Assembly (NCBI GenBank): GCA_965248075.1 | Contig: CBDFIL010000001.1 | Coordinates: 558,001 to 622,000, forward strand | Direction: 5' to 3' | DNA: 64,000 nt | DNA from: VXNE01 sp965248075 | GTDB lineage: Bacteria; Pseudomonadota; Gammaproteobacteria; Pseudomonadales; Azotimanducaceae | In this document: piece after piece, positions 8,287-17,281 of the stretch | Layout: every line of letters starts with the position of its first letter | How positions within the stretch are numbered: the first letter of the stretch is position 1 | Notes under the pieces: model-generated | What the model saw: only the letters and a program-made list of their open reading frames with translations | What the model was told of the DNA's origin: nothing | Database searches by the model: none | Position numbers and translations under genes: made by a program

Positions 8287-8807
8287 CGACGGCCCGCCGC
8301 GCCGTTGCGCAGACGCGGCAAGCGAGCCAGCGTCTCGTCGGTGCGCAGTGCGCGCGCGATTTCGGCGATCGTGCCGCGGACCCCGGGCCAATGCCAGTCC
8401 GGGGCGACTTCCGCCGCCGGCGTCATGACGAACCGCCGTGAAAGTGCACGCGGGTGCGGCAGCGTCAGTGTCTTCGTGTCGCACACGACGTCGCCGAACA
8501 GCAGCAGATCGAGATCCAGTTCGCGCGGGGCGTTCCGCACCGGTGCCGATGTCCGGCCGTGCCGTCGCTCCAGGGCCTTCAGTTCCTTGAGCAGCGTCTG
8601 CGGAACAGGCGCGTCCGAAACGAACGCGGCCGCCGCGTTCACGAAGTCGGCGGACTCCGGCGGACAGTCGACGGGGCTCGTGCGCCACAGGGACGAGGCA
8701 CGAAACGCCCCACAGGACAACGCCCGCAACTCGTGGAGCGCCCGCTCCACGATGTCCACGCTCGCGCCCCGGTTCGCACCGAGGCCTACCAGAACCCGAA
8801 CAGTCAT
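8283..8807 (-). CDS. folK: 2-amino-4-hydroxy-6-hydroxymethyldihydropteridine pyrophosphokinase
   Basis: HPPK transfers pyrophosphate from ATP to 6-hydroxymethyl-dihydropterin in folate synthesis. The protein (174 residues) shows the N-terminal GLGANRG motif, the SSLWRTSPVD segment, and the signature RELDLDLLLFGD with the two magnesium-binding aspartates, followed by LPHPRALSRRFV. Size is normal. It is the first gene of a two-gene unit with the secreted phospholipase-like gene, overlapping it by 4 bp. The usual partners folB and folP are not adjacent. Confidence 0.95.
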   Translation of the reverse strand: MTVRVLVGLGANRGASVDIVERALHELRALSCGAFRASSLWRTSPVDCPPESADFVNAAAAFVSDAPVPQTLLKELKALERRHGRTSAPVRNAPRELDLDLLLFGDVVCDTKTLTLPHPRALSRRFVMTPAAEVAPDWHWPGVRGTIAEIARALRTDETLARLPRLRNGAAGRR

Positions 8808-8852
8808 GGTAGAAATCGACCCAACCTGCCATGCGACTCAAGGAAGTGCTAA

Positions 8853-9935
8853 ATGAAAGCCGCCGTACTGAGGGAAGTCAACCAGCCGCTCGAGATCGAG
8901 GACGTGCAACTCGACAATCCCGGACCCCGGGAGGTGCTCGTACGGACGGCGGCCGCGGGCGTCTGCCACTCCGACCTGCATTTTCAGAACGGTTCCTATC
9001 CGTACTTCCTGCCGACGGTTCTCGGCCACGAGTCGGCCGGCGTCGTCGAGGCGGTCGGCTCCGACGTGACCTACGTCCAGCCGGGCGACCATGTGATCAC
9101 CTGCCTGTCGGCATTCTGCGGGCACTGCGAGTTCTGCCTCACCGGGCATATGTCGCTGTGTCAGGAGCCCGAACTGCAGCGTGGCGCCGACGAGCCGCCA
9201 CGGCTCAGCACGCACGGCGAATCGATCACGCAGTTCCTGAACCTGTCGTCCTTCGCCGAGTACATGCTGCTGCACGAACACGCCATCGCGAAGATTCGCA
9301 AGGACATGCCCCTCGACCGGGCCGCCCTCATCGGCTGCGCCGTCACGACCGGAATCGGCGCCGTCATCCATACGGCCGCCGTCGAACCCGGCGCCACCGT
9401 CGCCGTGATCGGCTGCGGCGGCGTCGGGCTGTCCTGCGTCAACGGCGCGGCCATCGCGGGCGCATCGCGAATCATCGCCATCGACACGACCCCGAGCAAA
9501 CTCGACCTTGCGCGCAAGTTCGGCGCCACGGACACGGTCGACGCGAGCGCCGGGGATCCCGTCGGGGCCGTGCGTGAACTCAGCGACGGCGGCGTGCATT
9601 ACTCCTTCGAGGCCATTGGCCTGAAGAGCACCACGGAGCAGGCCTGGAAGATGATCCGGAACGGCGGCACCGCCACCGTGATCGGGATGATCCCGGTCGG
9701 CACGATGGTCGAGATCCACGGCCCGGAATTCCTGCGCGAGAAGACGCTGCAAGGCTCGAACATGGGATCGAACCGCTTCCGCGTCGACATGCCCCGATTC
9801 GTGGATTTCTATCTCGCGGGGAAGCTGCATCTTGACGACATGATCTCGGGCCGCATCAAGCTCGAAGACGTGAACGATGCTCTGCAGCAACTCGAGACCG
9901 GCGAAGTGGCGCGCAACGTGATCATCTTCGAGTAG
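8853..9935 (+). CDS. Zinc-dependent alcohol dehydrogenase (MDR superfamily)
   Basis: A 360-residue medium-chain dehydrogenase. The catalytic zinc ligands are Cys in GVCHSDLH and His-Glu in GHESAG. The structural zinc loop CGHCEFCLTGHMSLC has four cysteines. The NAD site is GCGGVGLS near 191, followed by IIAIDTT. It resembles actinobacterial-type class III-like ADHs rather than glutathione-dependent FrmA. The start ATG 8853 follows AAGGAAG. The stop is followed directly by GGGGACG. The natural alcohol or aldehyde is unknown. Confidence 0.9.
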   Translation: MKAAVLREVNQPLEIEDVQLDNPGPREVLVRTAAAGVCHSDLHFQNGSYPYFLPTVLGHESAGVVEAVGSDVTYVQPGDHVITCLSAFCGHCEFCLTGHMSLCQEPELQRGADEPPRLSTHGESITQFLNLSSFAEYMLLHEHAIAKIRKDMPLDRAALIGCAVTTGIGAVIHTAAVEPGATVAVIGCGGVGLSCVNGAAIAGASRIIAIDTTPSKLDLARKFGATDTVDASAGDPVGAVRELSDGGVHYSFEAIGLKSTTEQAWKMIRNGGTATVIGMIPVGTMVEIHGPEFLREKTLQGSNMGSNRFRVDMPRFVDFYLAGKLHLDDMISGRIKLEDVNDALQQLETGEVARNVIIFE

Positions 9936-9958
9936 GGGACGCCGCTATTGTGAATCGG

Positions 9959-11176
9959 ATGTGGATTTGGGACAGGCCGGGCTGGCCGGAGTGGGACTAT
10001 GCGTTGCGCGCCGATACCGTCAAAGTGCTCAAGGACATTCACACCCGACGCAAACAACTTGCGAAGGAGTCGGGGCAAGCCCCGGAGTTGGTGGCCCGGG
10101 CCGTCAAGGGGGCGCTTTTGCGGGAAGCGTCGTCGACCAGCGAGATCGAAGGGGAGCACATCCCCTATGACGACCTGCGAAATGCCGTGGCAGGCGTCGA
10201 CCCTGCAGAGGACGCGGACCCAAGGGCCGCCGGCGTCGTAGGCATGCTGGAGGCCTGCCGCGCGGCCCCAGTTCTGGACCGGCACGCGCTCTTCGACATG
10301 CACGAACGGCTGTTGGGATATCTGCGGGGCGCGCGTGCGCCGGGCACGCCGCTACAGATCGGGGGCTTCAGAAAGACGAATGTCCACATCTCCAGCCCGA
10401 TGCGGGGCGTCATATACGAGGCCCCCGGGCCCGAACATGTCGAACGGCTGATGGCGAATTACCTGGACTGGCTCCAGCGTCCGCTCACCTTGCCGATGAA
10501 CGCGACCCCTGAGCCATTGCACGATCAGTCGCTGCTGTCTCCCGTGAAAGCCGCCGTCGCACACATCTGGTTCGAGCGTGTTCACCCGTTCGGGGATGGC
10601 AACGGGCGCATCGGCCGCGCCATCGCAGAGCGGGTGCTGCGAGGCCTGGGCAAAGGCGCCGGATACCTGGCCACTGCAATCGATGTACGTCGGGAGGAGT
10701 ACTACGAAGAGCTCGGGAAGTATGGCAAGGACTTCCAGGGGAACGACATCTCCCCATGGGTGAACTGGTTCGTGGATATCTGCAGGCAGAGTCTCGACTG
10801 GGAATGGGAGCGCATGCACTTCGAGCGCGACCGCCAGACGTTTTTCGATGGCGTAGCGGCCAACCTGCCCACGAGGGTGCGCCGCGCCCTGGAGGCAATT
10901 CTCGACGACTGGCCTGGTGGCCGGTTCTATGCGGGCATGAAGGAGGCGGAGTGGGATGCGCTGCTCGATGGCGCAGCCCCGCCGGGGGCGGAACTCGATG
11001 CGCTCTCGAACCGAGGCATCTTCGCGCCGGGGGATGAGCCCGGGTACTACAACGTGCTCGAGCACTTCAGAAACGTCGGCGACAAGCTCTTCGAGGTCGG
11101 TGTCCATCGGATACCGAGCTCCTGTGATGCGCCAGCTGACGCGAAGTCCAGGCCATCGTCGCCGTCCCCTTCGTAG
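9959..11176 (+). CDS. Fic-family AMPylase with N-terminal DUF4172-like domain
   Basis: A 405-residue Fic protein. The N-terminus (MWIWDRPGWPEWDY) matches the DUF4172 type. The intact active-site motif HPFGDGNGRIGR lies near 205-216, so AMP-transfer chemistry is plausible. An inhibitory-helix motif TSEIEG (S/T-x3-E-G) lies near residue 60, which places it among Fic proteins that carry their own auto-inhibitory helix. I prefer ATG 9959 over GTG 9950 because the domain starts there. The last 60 or so residues lose clear similarity, and the C-terminus may be altered. Only 23 bp separate it from the ADH gene. Target unknown. Confidence 0.88.
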   Translation: MWIWDRPGWPEWDYALRADTVKVLKDIHTRRKQLAKESGQAPELVARAVKGALLREASSTSEIEGEHIPYDDLRNAVAGVDPAEDADPRAAGVVGMLEACRAAPVLDRHALFDMHERLLGYLRGARAPGTPLQIGGFRKTNVHISSPMRGVIYEAPGPEHVERLMANYLDWLQRPLTLPMNATPEPLHDQSLLSPVKAAVAHIWFERVHPFGDGNGRIGRAIAERVLRGLGKGAGYLATAIDVRREEYYEELGKYGKDFQGNDISPWVNWFVDICRQSLDWEWERMHFERDRQTFFDGVAANLPTRVRRALEAILDDWPGGRFYAGMKEAEWDALLDGAAPPGAELDALSNRGIFAPGDEPGYYNVLEHFRNVGDKLFEVGVHRIPSSCDAPADAKSRPSSPSPS

Positions 11177-11372
11177 CTGGGTTCGGTGTCGTGGGGGCAA
11201 GCGACCGCTATGTCCCGGCCGGATCGTTCGAGGAGGATCAGCGCTTCAGCAGCCAAGAGAATACCCCGCCGGCGCGCGGCTCCGCGTACGGGCCTGACCG
11301 GGACTCCTGGGAGGTTTTCTGGACGCCTCGCACGGCGACCCACGGGACCGGTGGGCTGGCAGCCGCTAGGAG

Positions 11373-11474
11373 CTCTGACATCTCAGAGTTTCCCCAGGAG
11401 CTTGCGCCGTAGAAGTTTCGCGCCAGCGAAACTCCCACCCATCCGTCAGGATGGGCCGCGACCGTGAGGTCGCG
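11373..11474. repeat. Tandem array of four hairpins (array B)
   Basis: Four consecutive perfect inverted repeats lie between the convergent Fic and DegQ-like genes. B1 11373-11388 is CTCTGA/TCAGAG with loop CATC. B2 11414-11433 is AGTTTCGC/GCGAAACT with loop GCCA. B3 11438-11455 is CCCATCC/GGATGGG with loop GTCA. B4 11457-11474 is CGCGACC/GGTCGCG with loop GTGA and abuts the protease stop codon. Stems are unrelated to each other. The first hairpin and the TTTCCC after it resemble H1 of array A. The rest of the 11177-11372 gap shows nothing I recognise. Confidence 0.82.
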
Positions 11475-12848
11475 CTACCGCAGGTCGATATTGCCGTACT
11501 GCCCGGAGCGGTAAATGCGCAGGCGTACGACCCGCGCATAGCGAATCCGCTGCCACAGGTCACCGATACCCCGCGTCTGCTGCCGGTTGGCGGCGATGAT
11601 GATGTCCCCGCTGCGCAGGCCATGGCGCCACGCGACGCTGCCTGGCTCCACTTCCGCGACGAGCACCCCCGCCCCGCTCCCGGGGTCGTCGTCCTCGCGA
11701 AAGTCGGACAGCACGGCGCCGGCCAGGCGCGCGTCGACGCGGGCGCCCGACACGCTGACCATGCGTTGGTCGTCCACCTCGAGCACGAATGTCTGTTCCC
11801 CCCCGCTGCGGACGATCCGCAGCTCCAGCGTGTCGCCGGCCATGACGATGGCCGACTGGCCGTGGTAGTCCGAGACGCGCCGCACCTCGCGGCCACCCAG
11901 GGCGGTCACGATATCCCCGGCCTCGATCCCCGCGACATCCGCGACACTGCCCGGTTCGACATCCACGACCACCACGCCCTCGACCGCCTGGACCCCGAGC
12001 GCCGCCGCCAGTTCGGCGTTGAGCCCCTGTACCGTCAGGCCGATGCGGCCCCGGCGCACCTCACCGTGGGCCACCAACTGCGTCATGATCGCGTTGACCA
12101 TGTTGCCCGGAATCGCAAATCCGATGCCCACGCTGCCGCCGTACCGGCCCGGCGAGACGATCGCCGTGTTGATGCCGACCAGGCGGCCCGACAGGTCCAC
12201 CAGTGCGCCTCCCGAGTTGCCCGGGTTGATCGATGCATCGGTCTGAATGAAGTCCTCGTAACCCTCGATGCCGAGGCCGCTGCGACCGAGCGCGCTGACG
12301 ATCCCGGAGGTGACGGTCTGTTCGAGGCCGAACGGATTGCCCACGGCCACCACGAAGTCGCCGACCCGGAGGTCGGCCGAGTCGGCGAATTCAATGGCCG
12401 TGAGTCCTGCCGCCTCGACCTGCAACACCGCCAGGTCGACCTGCGGGTCCACACCGACCAACCGGGCCGGCAGCGTCCGGCCGTCCATCAGGCCGACGCT
12501 GATCTCGTCCGCGCGGCCGACGACATGGTTGTTGGTCACGATGTAGCCGTTCTCCGCGTCCACGATGACGCCCGACCCGGCGCTCTGCTCCCGGCGATAG
12601 CGCCGCCGGTCCTCCGGAATCGAGAAGAAGCGGCGGAAGAACGGGTCGTCCAGGAGTGGGTTGCCGACACGGACCGACGCGTACGTCGCGATGTTGACCA
12701 CACCCGGCGTCGTGCGCTCGAGCATCGGCGCGAGACTCGGGATCCGGCCGCCGTCCGGGAGCTCCACCGGCAGCGCTGCACCGCCCGGCAGCGCCGCGAG
12801 CGCGCAAGCCAGCGCGCAGGAAATCGGGACAAGGGACTGGATGTTCAT
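11475..12848 (-). CDS. degQ: DegP/DegQ-type periplasmic serine protease (HtrA)
   Basis: A 457-residue Do-family protease for periplasmic protein quality control. It has an N-terminal signal peptide (ALACALAALPGGAA), a trypsin-like domain with His in TNNHVVG, Asp in VDLAVLQVE and Ser in NPGNSGGALV, then two PDZ domains (RGRIGLTVQGL and a second from about 370). The closeness to DegQ rather than DegP is judged from length and the absence of a long LA loop. Its ATG overlaps the stop of the upstream MFS gene as ATGA. The stop codon is followed at once by hairpin B4, which could act as a terminator or mRNA stabiliser. Confidence 0.93.
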   Translation of the reverse strand: MNIQSLVPISCALACALAALPGGAALPVELPDGGRIPSLAPMLERTTPGVVNIATYASVRVGNPLLDDPFFRRFFSIPEDRRRYRREQSAGSGVIVDAENGYIVTNNHVVGRADEISVGLMDGRTLPARLVGVDPQVDLAVLQVEAAGLTAIEFADSADLRVGDFVVAVGNPFGLEQTVTSGIVSALGRSGLGIEGYEDFIQTDASINPGNSGGALVDLSGRLVGINTAIVSPGRYGGSVGIGFAIPGNMVNAIMTQLVAHGEVRRGRIGLTVQGLNAELAAALGVQAVEGVVVVDVEPGSVADVAGIEAGDIVTALGGREVRRVSDYHGQSAIVMAGDTLELRIVRSGGEQTFVLEVDDQRMVSVSGARVDARLAGAVLSDFREDDDPGSGAGVLVAEVEPGSVAWRHGLRSGDIIIAANRQQTRGIGDLWQRIRYARVVRLRIYRSGQYGNIDLR

Positions 12849-14062
12849 GCCGGGGTTCTTCCCTGTTCACTGGAACGGCCATACGCCGGCAGCGCGCCGG
12901 CCACAAAAAAAACGATCAGGGCGACGACCGAGGCTGCCGACGCCACGCGGAATGCTGTTTCGTAGGAAGACTGCTCGTAGAGCAACCCCATCGCCAACGG
13001 CCCGCCGGCGATGCCCACCGTCATCCACAGGTTCGCGACGGAGTATATCCGCGGATAGTCCCGCACCCCGAATGCTGCCGCCATCAGCAACGGCTGCAGC
13101 ATCAGCAGGTTCCCCACCGTCACGCCGAAACAGGCCGCGCCGGCCAGCAGGACGGTGCCCGTCTGTGCGGAACCCACGATCGCGATACCCACGCACTGCC
13201 CGGCGACGTTGAGCAGGGTGAAGGCGCGAATCGGAAACCGCCTGACGACGAGTCCGCCGAGCAGCCGCCCGACGATCGAGCACAGCGCGAGCAGGGCGAC
13301 GGCCAACGACGCGACCGACTGGCCGGCGACCTGGTCCGCGTGGTTGAAGCTGTGGGAGATCACGCCCACCTGGGCACCCATCATCAGGACGTAGGCAAGC
13401 GCCGCCCCGATGAAGAACCGCGACCGTAACGCGCGTCTGACCGCAACCTCGTCCGGTATCACATGGTCCCGGGCCGTCGGGCCACTCCCCGGCGGCCAGT
13501 CCCGGATCGTTGCGAGCGCAATGGGAACGATCATGCCGACAAACGCCACGCCGAACCAGGGCATGGCCGCTTCGATGCCAACGCGGTCTATGACGAATGC
13601 GCAGAGCGGAGTGAGCAACACGCCGCCCATGGACAGGCCCGTGGACGCGATGGACAGTGCCACCGAACGGTTCGCACCCGGAAACCAGCGCGTGACCACG
13701 GTCGTGGCGGGAATCAGCGAAACCGCCGCATTGCCGATCCCGAACACCGCGTAGAGCAGCCAGATCTGCCAGACCTCACGCGCATGGCCGAAGAGCGACA
13801 GTGCCGCTCCCCCGACGATGGCTCCGCCCACCATGACCCAGCGCACGTCACACACCGACATCAGGCGCCCGATGCCGAGACCGGCGAGACCACTGGCCAG
13901 GAACAGGAGCCCGACCGCACCGGAGACATCCGCCACGTCGAACGGACGCTGCTCCGACAGCGCGTTCATGTACACCGCGAGGTTGTAGAACCCGAACCCC
14001 GAGGAGACCGCCAGCACCACGAAGACCCCGGCCACGAGTTGCGTGCCGCGATCAAGCCTCAT
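12845..14062 (-). CDS. MFS transporter
   Basis: A 405-residue polytopic membrane protein with about twelve hydrophobic helices and a conserved motif-A-like loop (GIGRLMSVCDVRWVM) after helix 2. It resembles the monocarboxylate/oxalate-formate side of the major facilitator superfamily. Start ATG 14062 was chosen because the open frame upstream runs into the tRNA gene. It is followed by the DegQ-like protease with a 4-bp overlap, so the two are co-transcribed. Substrate cannot be predicted. Confidence 0.87.
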   Translation of the reverse strand: MRLDRGTQLVAGVFVVLAVSSGFGFYNLAVYMNALSEQRPFDVADVSGAVGLLFLASGLAGLGIGRLMSVCDVRWVMVGGAIVGGAALSLFGHAREVWQIWLLYAVFGIGNAAVSLIPATTVVTRWFPGANRSVALSIASTGLSMGGVLLTPLCAFVIDRVGIEAAMPWFGVAFVGMIVPIALATIRDWPPGSGPTARDHVIPDEVAVRRALRSRFFIGAALAYVLMMGAQVGVISHSFNHADQVAGQSVASLAVALLALCSIVGRLLGGLVVRRFPIRAFTLLNVAGQCVGIAIVGSAQTGTVLLAGAACFGVTVGNLLMLQPLLMAAAFGVRDYPRIYSVANLWMTVGIAGGPLAMGLLYEQSSYETAFRVASAASVVALIVFFVAGALPAYGRSSEQGRTPA

Positions 14063-14187
14063 GGTCGTACTGCCCAGGTTGGCGCGCTGGCCGGCAAGTC
14101 TTCGCCATCGCGTTCCAGTCCGAGCATCGCTCGCCCGTTGCCGGTGGTTACAGCAGGACCGCCGGCTGGCCAGGATCAGAGCGCAAG

Positions 14188-14262
14188 TGGAGCGGGCGAT
14201 GGGAGTCGAACCCACGTCTCCAGCTTGGGAAGCTGGGGTAATAACCGTTATACGACGCCCGC
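14188..14262 (-). tRNA. tRNA-Gly (anticodon CCC)
   Basis: Read on the minus strand, the acceptor stem GCGGGCG pairs with CGCCCGC and is followed by T and an encoded CCA. The anticodon arm is CCAGC-TTCCCAA-GCTGG, giving anticodon CCC, which reads GGG. The T arm contains GGTTCGACTCC. All arms are intact and the total length with CCA is 75 nt. Confidence 0.95.
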
Positions 14263-14310
14263 GTGTACCGAGCCGGCAATCCTACTACAGCGTCGGCGCC
14301 GCGACCGGTA

Positions 14311-15990
14311 TCAACGCTCCACCTGCCGCTTCGGCGCACGCCGCGGCGGCGGCACGCGTGGCGCCTGGCGCGGCCTCGGCGTTGCCCGACGCGGCGGCGC
14401 CACGTTGCGCGGTGCCGGCGTCACCCTGCGCGGTGCCGTGACGCGAGGCTGTGCCGGCCTGGGTGCCGCCCGCGGCGCAACCGCTCGAGGCGTGACCGTC
14501 CGGGGCGCGCTGGAACGGGGAACAGCCGCCCGCGGCGCGGCGCGCCGCGGTGCCGCCGGCCGTGGCACCGACGTGGGCCGCCTGACGGTCGGTGCCGCCA
14601 CCGGTGGCCTGACGTTGCGCGGCATGACCGCCCGGGGCGCAACCGGACGCCGCGCCGGCTCTGCACGCCGGGCGGGAGCGCGTGGCGTCACGGAGCGCGG
14701 CGCAACCGGGCGCGCGGGCGTTGGACTGGGCGCCACGCGAGGCGCCGGCACGTCCGGCACGACCGGAGGCGGCGCAACGCTTCGAACGCGGTCGCGCCCC
14801 GGCACCCGCGGAGAGCGGGGCGCAACGGGTGCGGACGGCACCGTACGTACGTTAGGCCACGTCTGCGGAGCCTTCGTCACGGGAGCCGACGGCGTGACGG
14901 CCGGAACCCGAACGGACGCCGGCAGACCGCGTAGCAAGGGCGTCCGCGGCATCGCCGGCGACGTCCCCACTTCTGGCAGGGCGGTGGTCGATCGATCCAC
15001 TTGCGGCGCTTGCGTGTCTCGCGGCCGGGCCGAAGCCGGCGCTCCTGGCACCTGCTCCAGCAACGGTCCTCCCGGTACCGGGGTGTCGAGCCCGGGGCCG
15101 TTTCGCCGAGCGGTACTGCCGCGGGCGGTACCGCCGCCCGTGCCGGGGCGGGCGCCCATGAAGGGGCGCGGCCGGTCGAACAGCCGCGACGCGGTGTCGG
15201 GCGTCTCGAGGTCCCCGCGTTCCCGCGGGGGCGTGCCGTCGTGGCGCGGGGACCGCCGGCGGTGCGTGCGGTCTCGCCGATCGCGATCCCGATGATCGCG
15301 GTAGATGTACACGGGGTAGACGCGGCGCAGCGGGTCATAAGGGTAGTAGCTGTATCCGAACGGCGAGTGGTAGCGGTCGTAGTAGCGCCGGTCGTAGTGG
15401 TACGTGTCGTAGTAGTGCGTTTCCTGGTACACGTCGCGGACTCGCGCCCCGGCCAGATCGTGGGCTTCCTCGCTCGACCCCGCATAGGCCGTCTCCGGTA
15501 ACGGCTCGATCGGCTCGCGGGCCACCTGCGCCTGCTCGCAGGCCGCCACCAAGTCGGCAAATCCCTCGAAGAACGTCGCACTGAACGCCTCCCGTTCCAG
15601 CAGATGTACGCCGTCCTCCGACAGCGGCTGGCAGACGTTGCGGTGGCGCACGAACTTCAGCAGGGTAGCCTCGGACAATCCCGCCTCGTGCAGCTCAAGG
15701 AGCTCCTTGCCGGTCATCTCGGAGACCTCGTTCGGCGGGACGCCGCCTTCGTCGAGCATGCGGTCGATCAGGGCGTCGGTGACCGCCGCTTCCTGCAACG
15801 CGACGAGACCCACGGCGTCGATCTCGAAGCGCGCACCGGTCACCTCCAGCAGCCGTCCGATCTGCGCCTCGGAGTAGCCGTTGCGGCTCATCTCCATGAT
15901 GTCGAGCAGGGACAACGCGCCGGCACCCTGGGCGAACCAGAGCCCGGCCACGATGAGCGCGTGCATCGCGTAGCGGGTGGAGCGTCGCAT
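14311..15990 (-). CDS. Secreted Arg/Pro-rich low-complexity protein
   Basis: A 559-residue protein I do not recognise. Residues 1-26 are a signal peptide (ALIVAGLWFAQGAGA). Residues 27-190 are an ordinary folded region with repeated short helices (DIMEMSRNGYSEAQIGRLLE and similar EMTGKELLELHEAGLSE units). Next comes a Tyr-rich patch (YQETHYYDTYHYDRRYYDRY) and then over 300 residues of Arg/Pro/Ala repeats such as VAPRA and TPRAVAPR. The tail has a strong positive charge and suggests nucleic-acid, polysaccharide or cell-wall contact. The repeats lower confidence in exact length, but the start, signal peptide and N-terminal domain look real. Confidence 0.72.
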   Translation of the reverse strand: MRRSTRYAMHALIVAGLWFAQGAGALSLLDIMEMSRNGYSEAQIGRLLEVTGARFEIDAVGLVALQEAAVTDALIDRMLDEGGVPPNEVSEMTGKELLELHEAGLSEATLLKFVRHRNVCQPLSEDGVHLLEREAFSATFFEGFADLVAACEQAQVAREPIEPLPETAYAGSSEEAHDLAGARVRDVYQETHYYDTYHYDRRYYDRYHSPFGYSYYPYDPLRRVYPVYIYRDHRDRDRRDRTHRRRSPRHDGTPPRERGDLETPDTASRLFDRPRPFMGARPGTGGGTARGSTARRNGPGLDTPVPGGPLLEQVPGAPASARPRDTQAPQVDRSTTALPEVGTSPAMPRTPLLRGLPASVRVPAVTPSAPVTKAPQTWPNVRTVPSAPVAPRSPRVPGRDRVRSVAPPPVVPDVPAPRVAPSPTPARPVAPRSVTPRAPARRAEPARRPVAPRAVMPRNVRPPVAAPTVRRPTSVPRPAAPRRAAPRAAVPRSSAPRTVTPRAVAPRAAPRPAQPRVTAPRRVTPAPRNVAPPRRATPRPRQAPRVPPPRRAPKRQVER

Positions 15991-16168
15991 GGCGTCTACC
16001 TCCTCAGGCGGTCAGACCCGACCAGTATACGCAGCGTCGTGATCGGCGCACGGAGTTCGCCCGCAGCGTTCATGCAGCATTCAGATTCCCCCCGTGGCCG
16101 TCCGCCGGTGGTATCGACCGCGCAAACCGTCTAACTTTCGCGCCTTCGCATGGTCTGAGGAACGAGGA

Positions 16169-16936
16169 ATGAGAGTCGCAGGCAAGGTAGTCGTCGTCAC
16201 CGGCGGCGCGAGCGGTATCGGGCGGGAGCTCGCGCGTGCGTTCGCGGGACAGGAGCAGGCCCGGCACGTGGTGGTCGCGGACCTCGACGGAGACGGCGCG
16301 CAGGCCGTCGCCGACGAGATCGGCGGTAGCGCCCTGCGGGTGGATGTGGGGCTGGAGTCCGACATCGTGGCACTGATCGAGCGGACCGAACGGGACATCG
16401 GGCCCATCGACCTCTTCTGCTCCAACGCCGGCATCGGCCTCGGCAAGGGCATCGACGAACCGGACGAGGTCTGGGACACGATCTGGCGGGTCAACACGAT
16501 GTCCCATATCTGGGCGGCACGGCATCTCGTGCCGCGCATGGCCGCGCGGGGCGGCGGATACCTGTTCAGCACGGCTTCCGCTGCCGGCCTTCTGACCCAG
16601 ATCGGCTCGGTCACCTATACCGTGACCAAACATGCCGCCGTGGCACTCGCGGAGTGGCTCTCCATCACACACCACCAGGACGGCATCCGCGTGACGGTCC
16701 TCTGTCCCCAGGCGGTGCGCACCGGCATGACGGGCGATGGCCCGGGCGTTGCCGGAGTGGACGGCATGCTGGAGCCGGACGTGGTCGCGCAAGTCTGCAT
16801 CGATGCCATCGCCGAGGAACGCTTCTTCGCCCTCCCCCACGAGACGGTGCCGGAGTACATGCGGCGCAAGGCGACGGACCCGGACCGCTGGCTCAAGGGC
16901 ATGCGACGGCTGCACGAGGTCTACAGCCAGAACTGA
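16169..16936 (+). CDS. Short-chain dehydrogenase/reductase
   Basis: A 255-residue SDR with TGGASGIG cofactor motif at residues 11-18, Asp in VVADLDGD that favours NAD, SNAGIG near 95, Ser in FSTASAAG and Tyr/Lys in YTVTKHAAV. The post-catalytic region reads LCPQAVRTGM, as in many SDRs. The ATG at 16169 sits downstream of AACGAGGA. It is a single gene facing the PhyH/ThuA pair. Substrate unknown. Confidence 0.88.
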   Translation: MRVAGKVVVVTGGASGIGRELARAFAGQEQARHVVVADLDGDGAQAVADEIGGSALRVDVGLESDIVALIERTERDIGPIDLFCSNAGIGLGKGIDEPDEVWDTIWRVNTMSHIWAARHLVPRMAARGGGYLFSTASAAGLLTQIGSVTYTVTKHAAVALAEWLSITHHQDGIRVTVLCPQAVRTGMTGDGPGVAGVDGMLEPDVVAQVCIDAIAEERFFALPHETVPEYMRRKATDPDRWLKGMRRLHEVYSQN

Positions 16937-17005
16937 TCGTCACGCGATCGGGGTGGCGAACAGGGCCACAACCGCTCACGACGGCCCGAGGGTGCCCGAG
17001 TCAGG

Positions 17006-17281
17006 TCATCCGGCGATGCTCCAGGCGACGGCGTTGCGGAGCAGCGTCGGGAACGCATCGTCCTCCCAGGGGCCGCGAAACACCGCCGGCGACGCGCGCG
17101 CAGGATCGACGCTCTCGTGCACCTCGGCCTGCATGTTGCTGATCGGGGCGTGACAGTGGCCGAGCGCGACATACGTCACGCCCCCCAGCCGACATCGCGC
17201 GTAGTCGAGATCGTGCCCGAGGTGGTAGCCGGGGGGTGAAGCACCCAGAACCAGGTGCACCCGGATCGGCTCCGCCGTCAC
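17006..17281 (-). pseudogene. Internally deleted ThuA-like gene remnant
   Basis: A 91-residue frame whose start (IRVHLVLGASPPGYH... DYARCRL) looks like the N-terminus of a ThuA-type domain and whose end (GGVTYVALGHCHAP ... FPTLLRNAVAWSIAG) looks like its C-terminus. ThuA-like proteins normally exceed 200 residues, so the middle appears to be missing without loss of frame. Its GTG overlaps the stop of the PhyH gene as GTGA, so the two were once co-translated. It could still make a short protein, but a working enzyme is unlikely. Family assignment is by eye. Confidence 0.5.
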
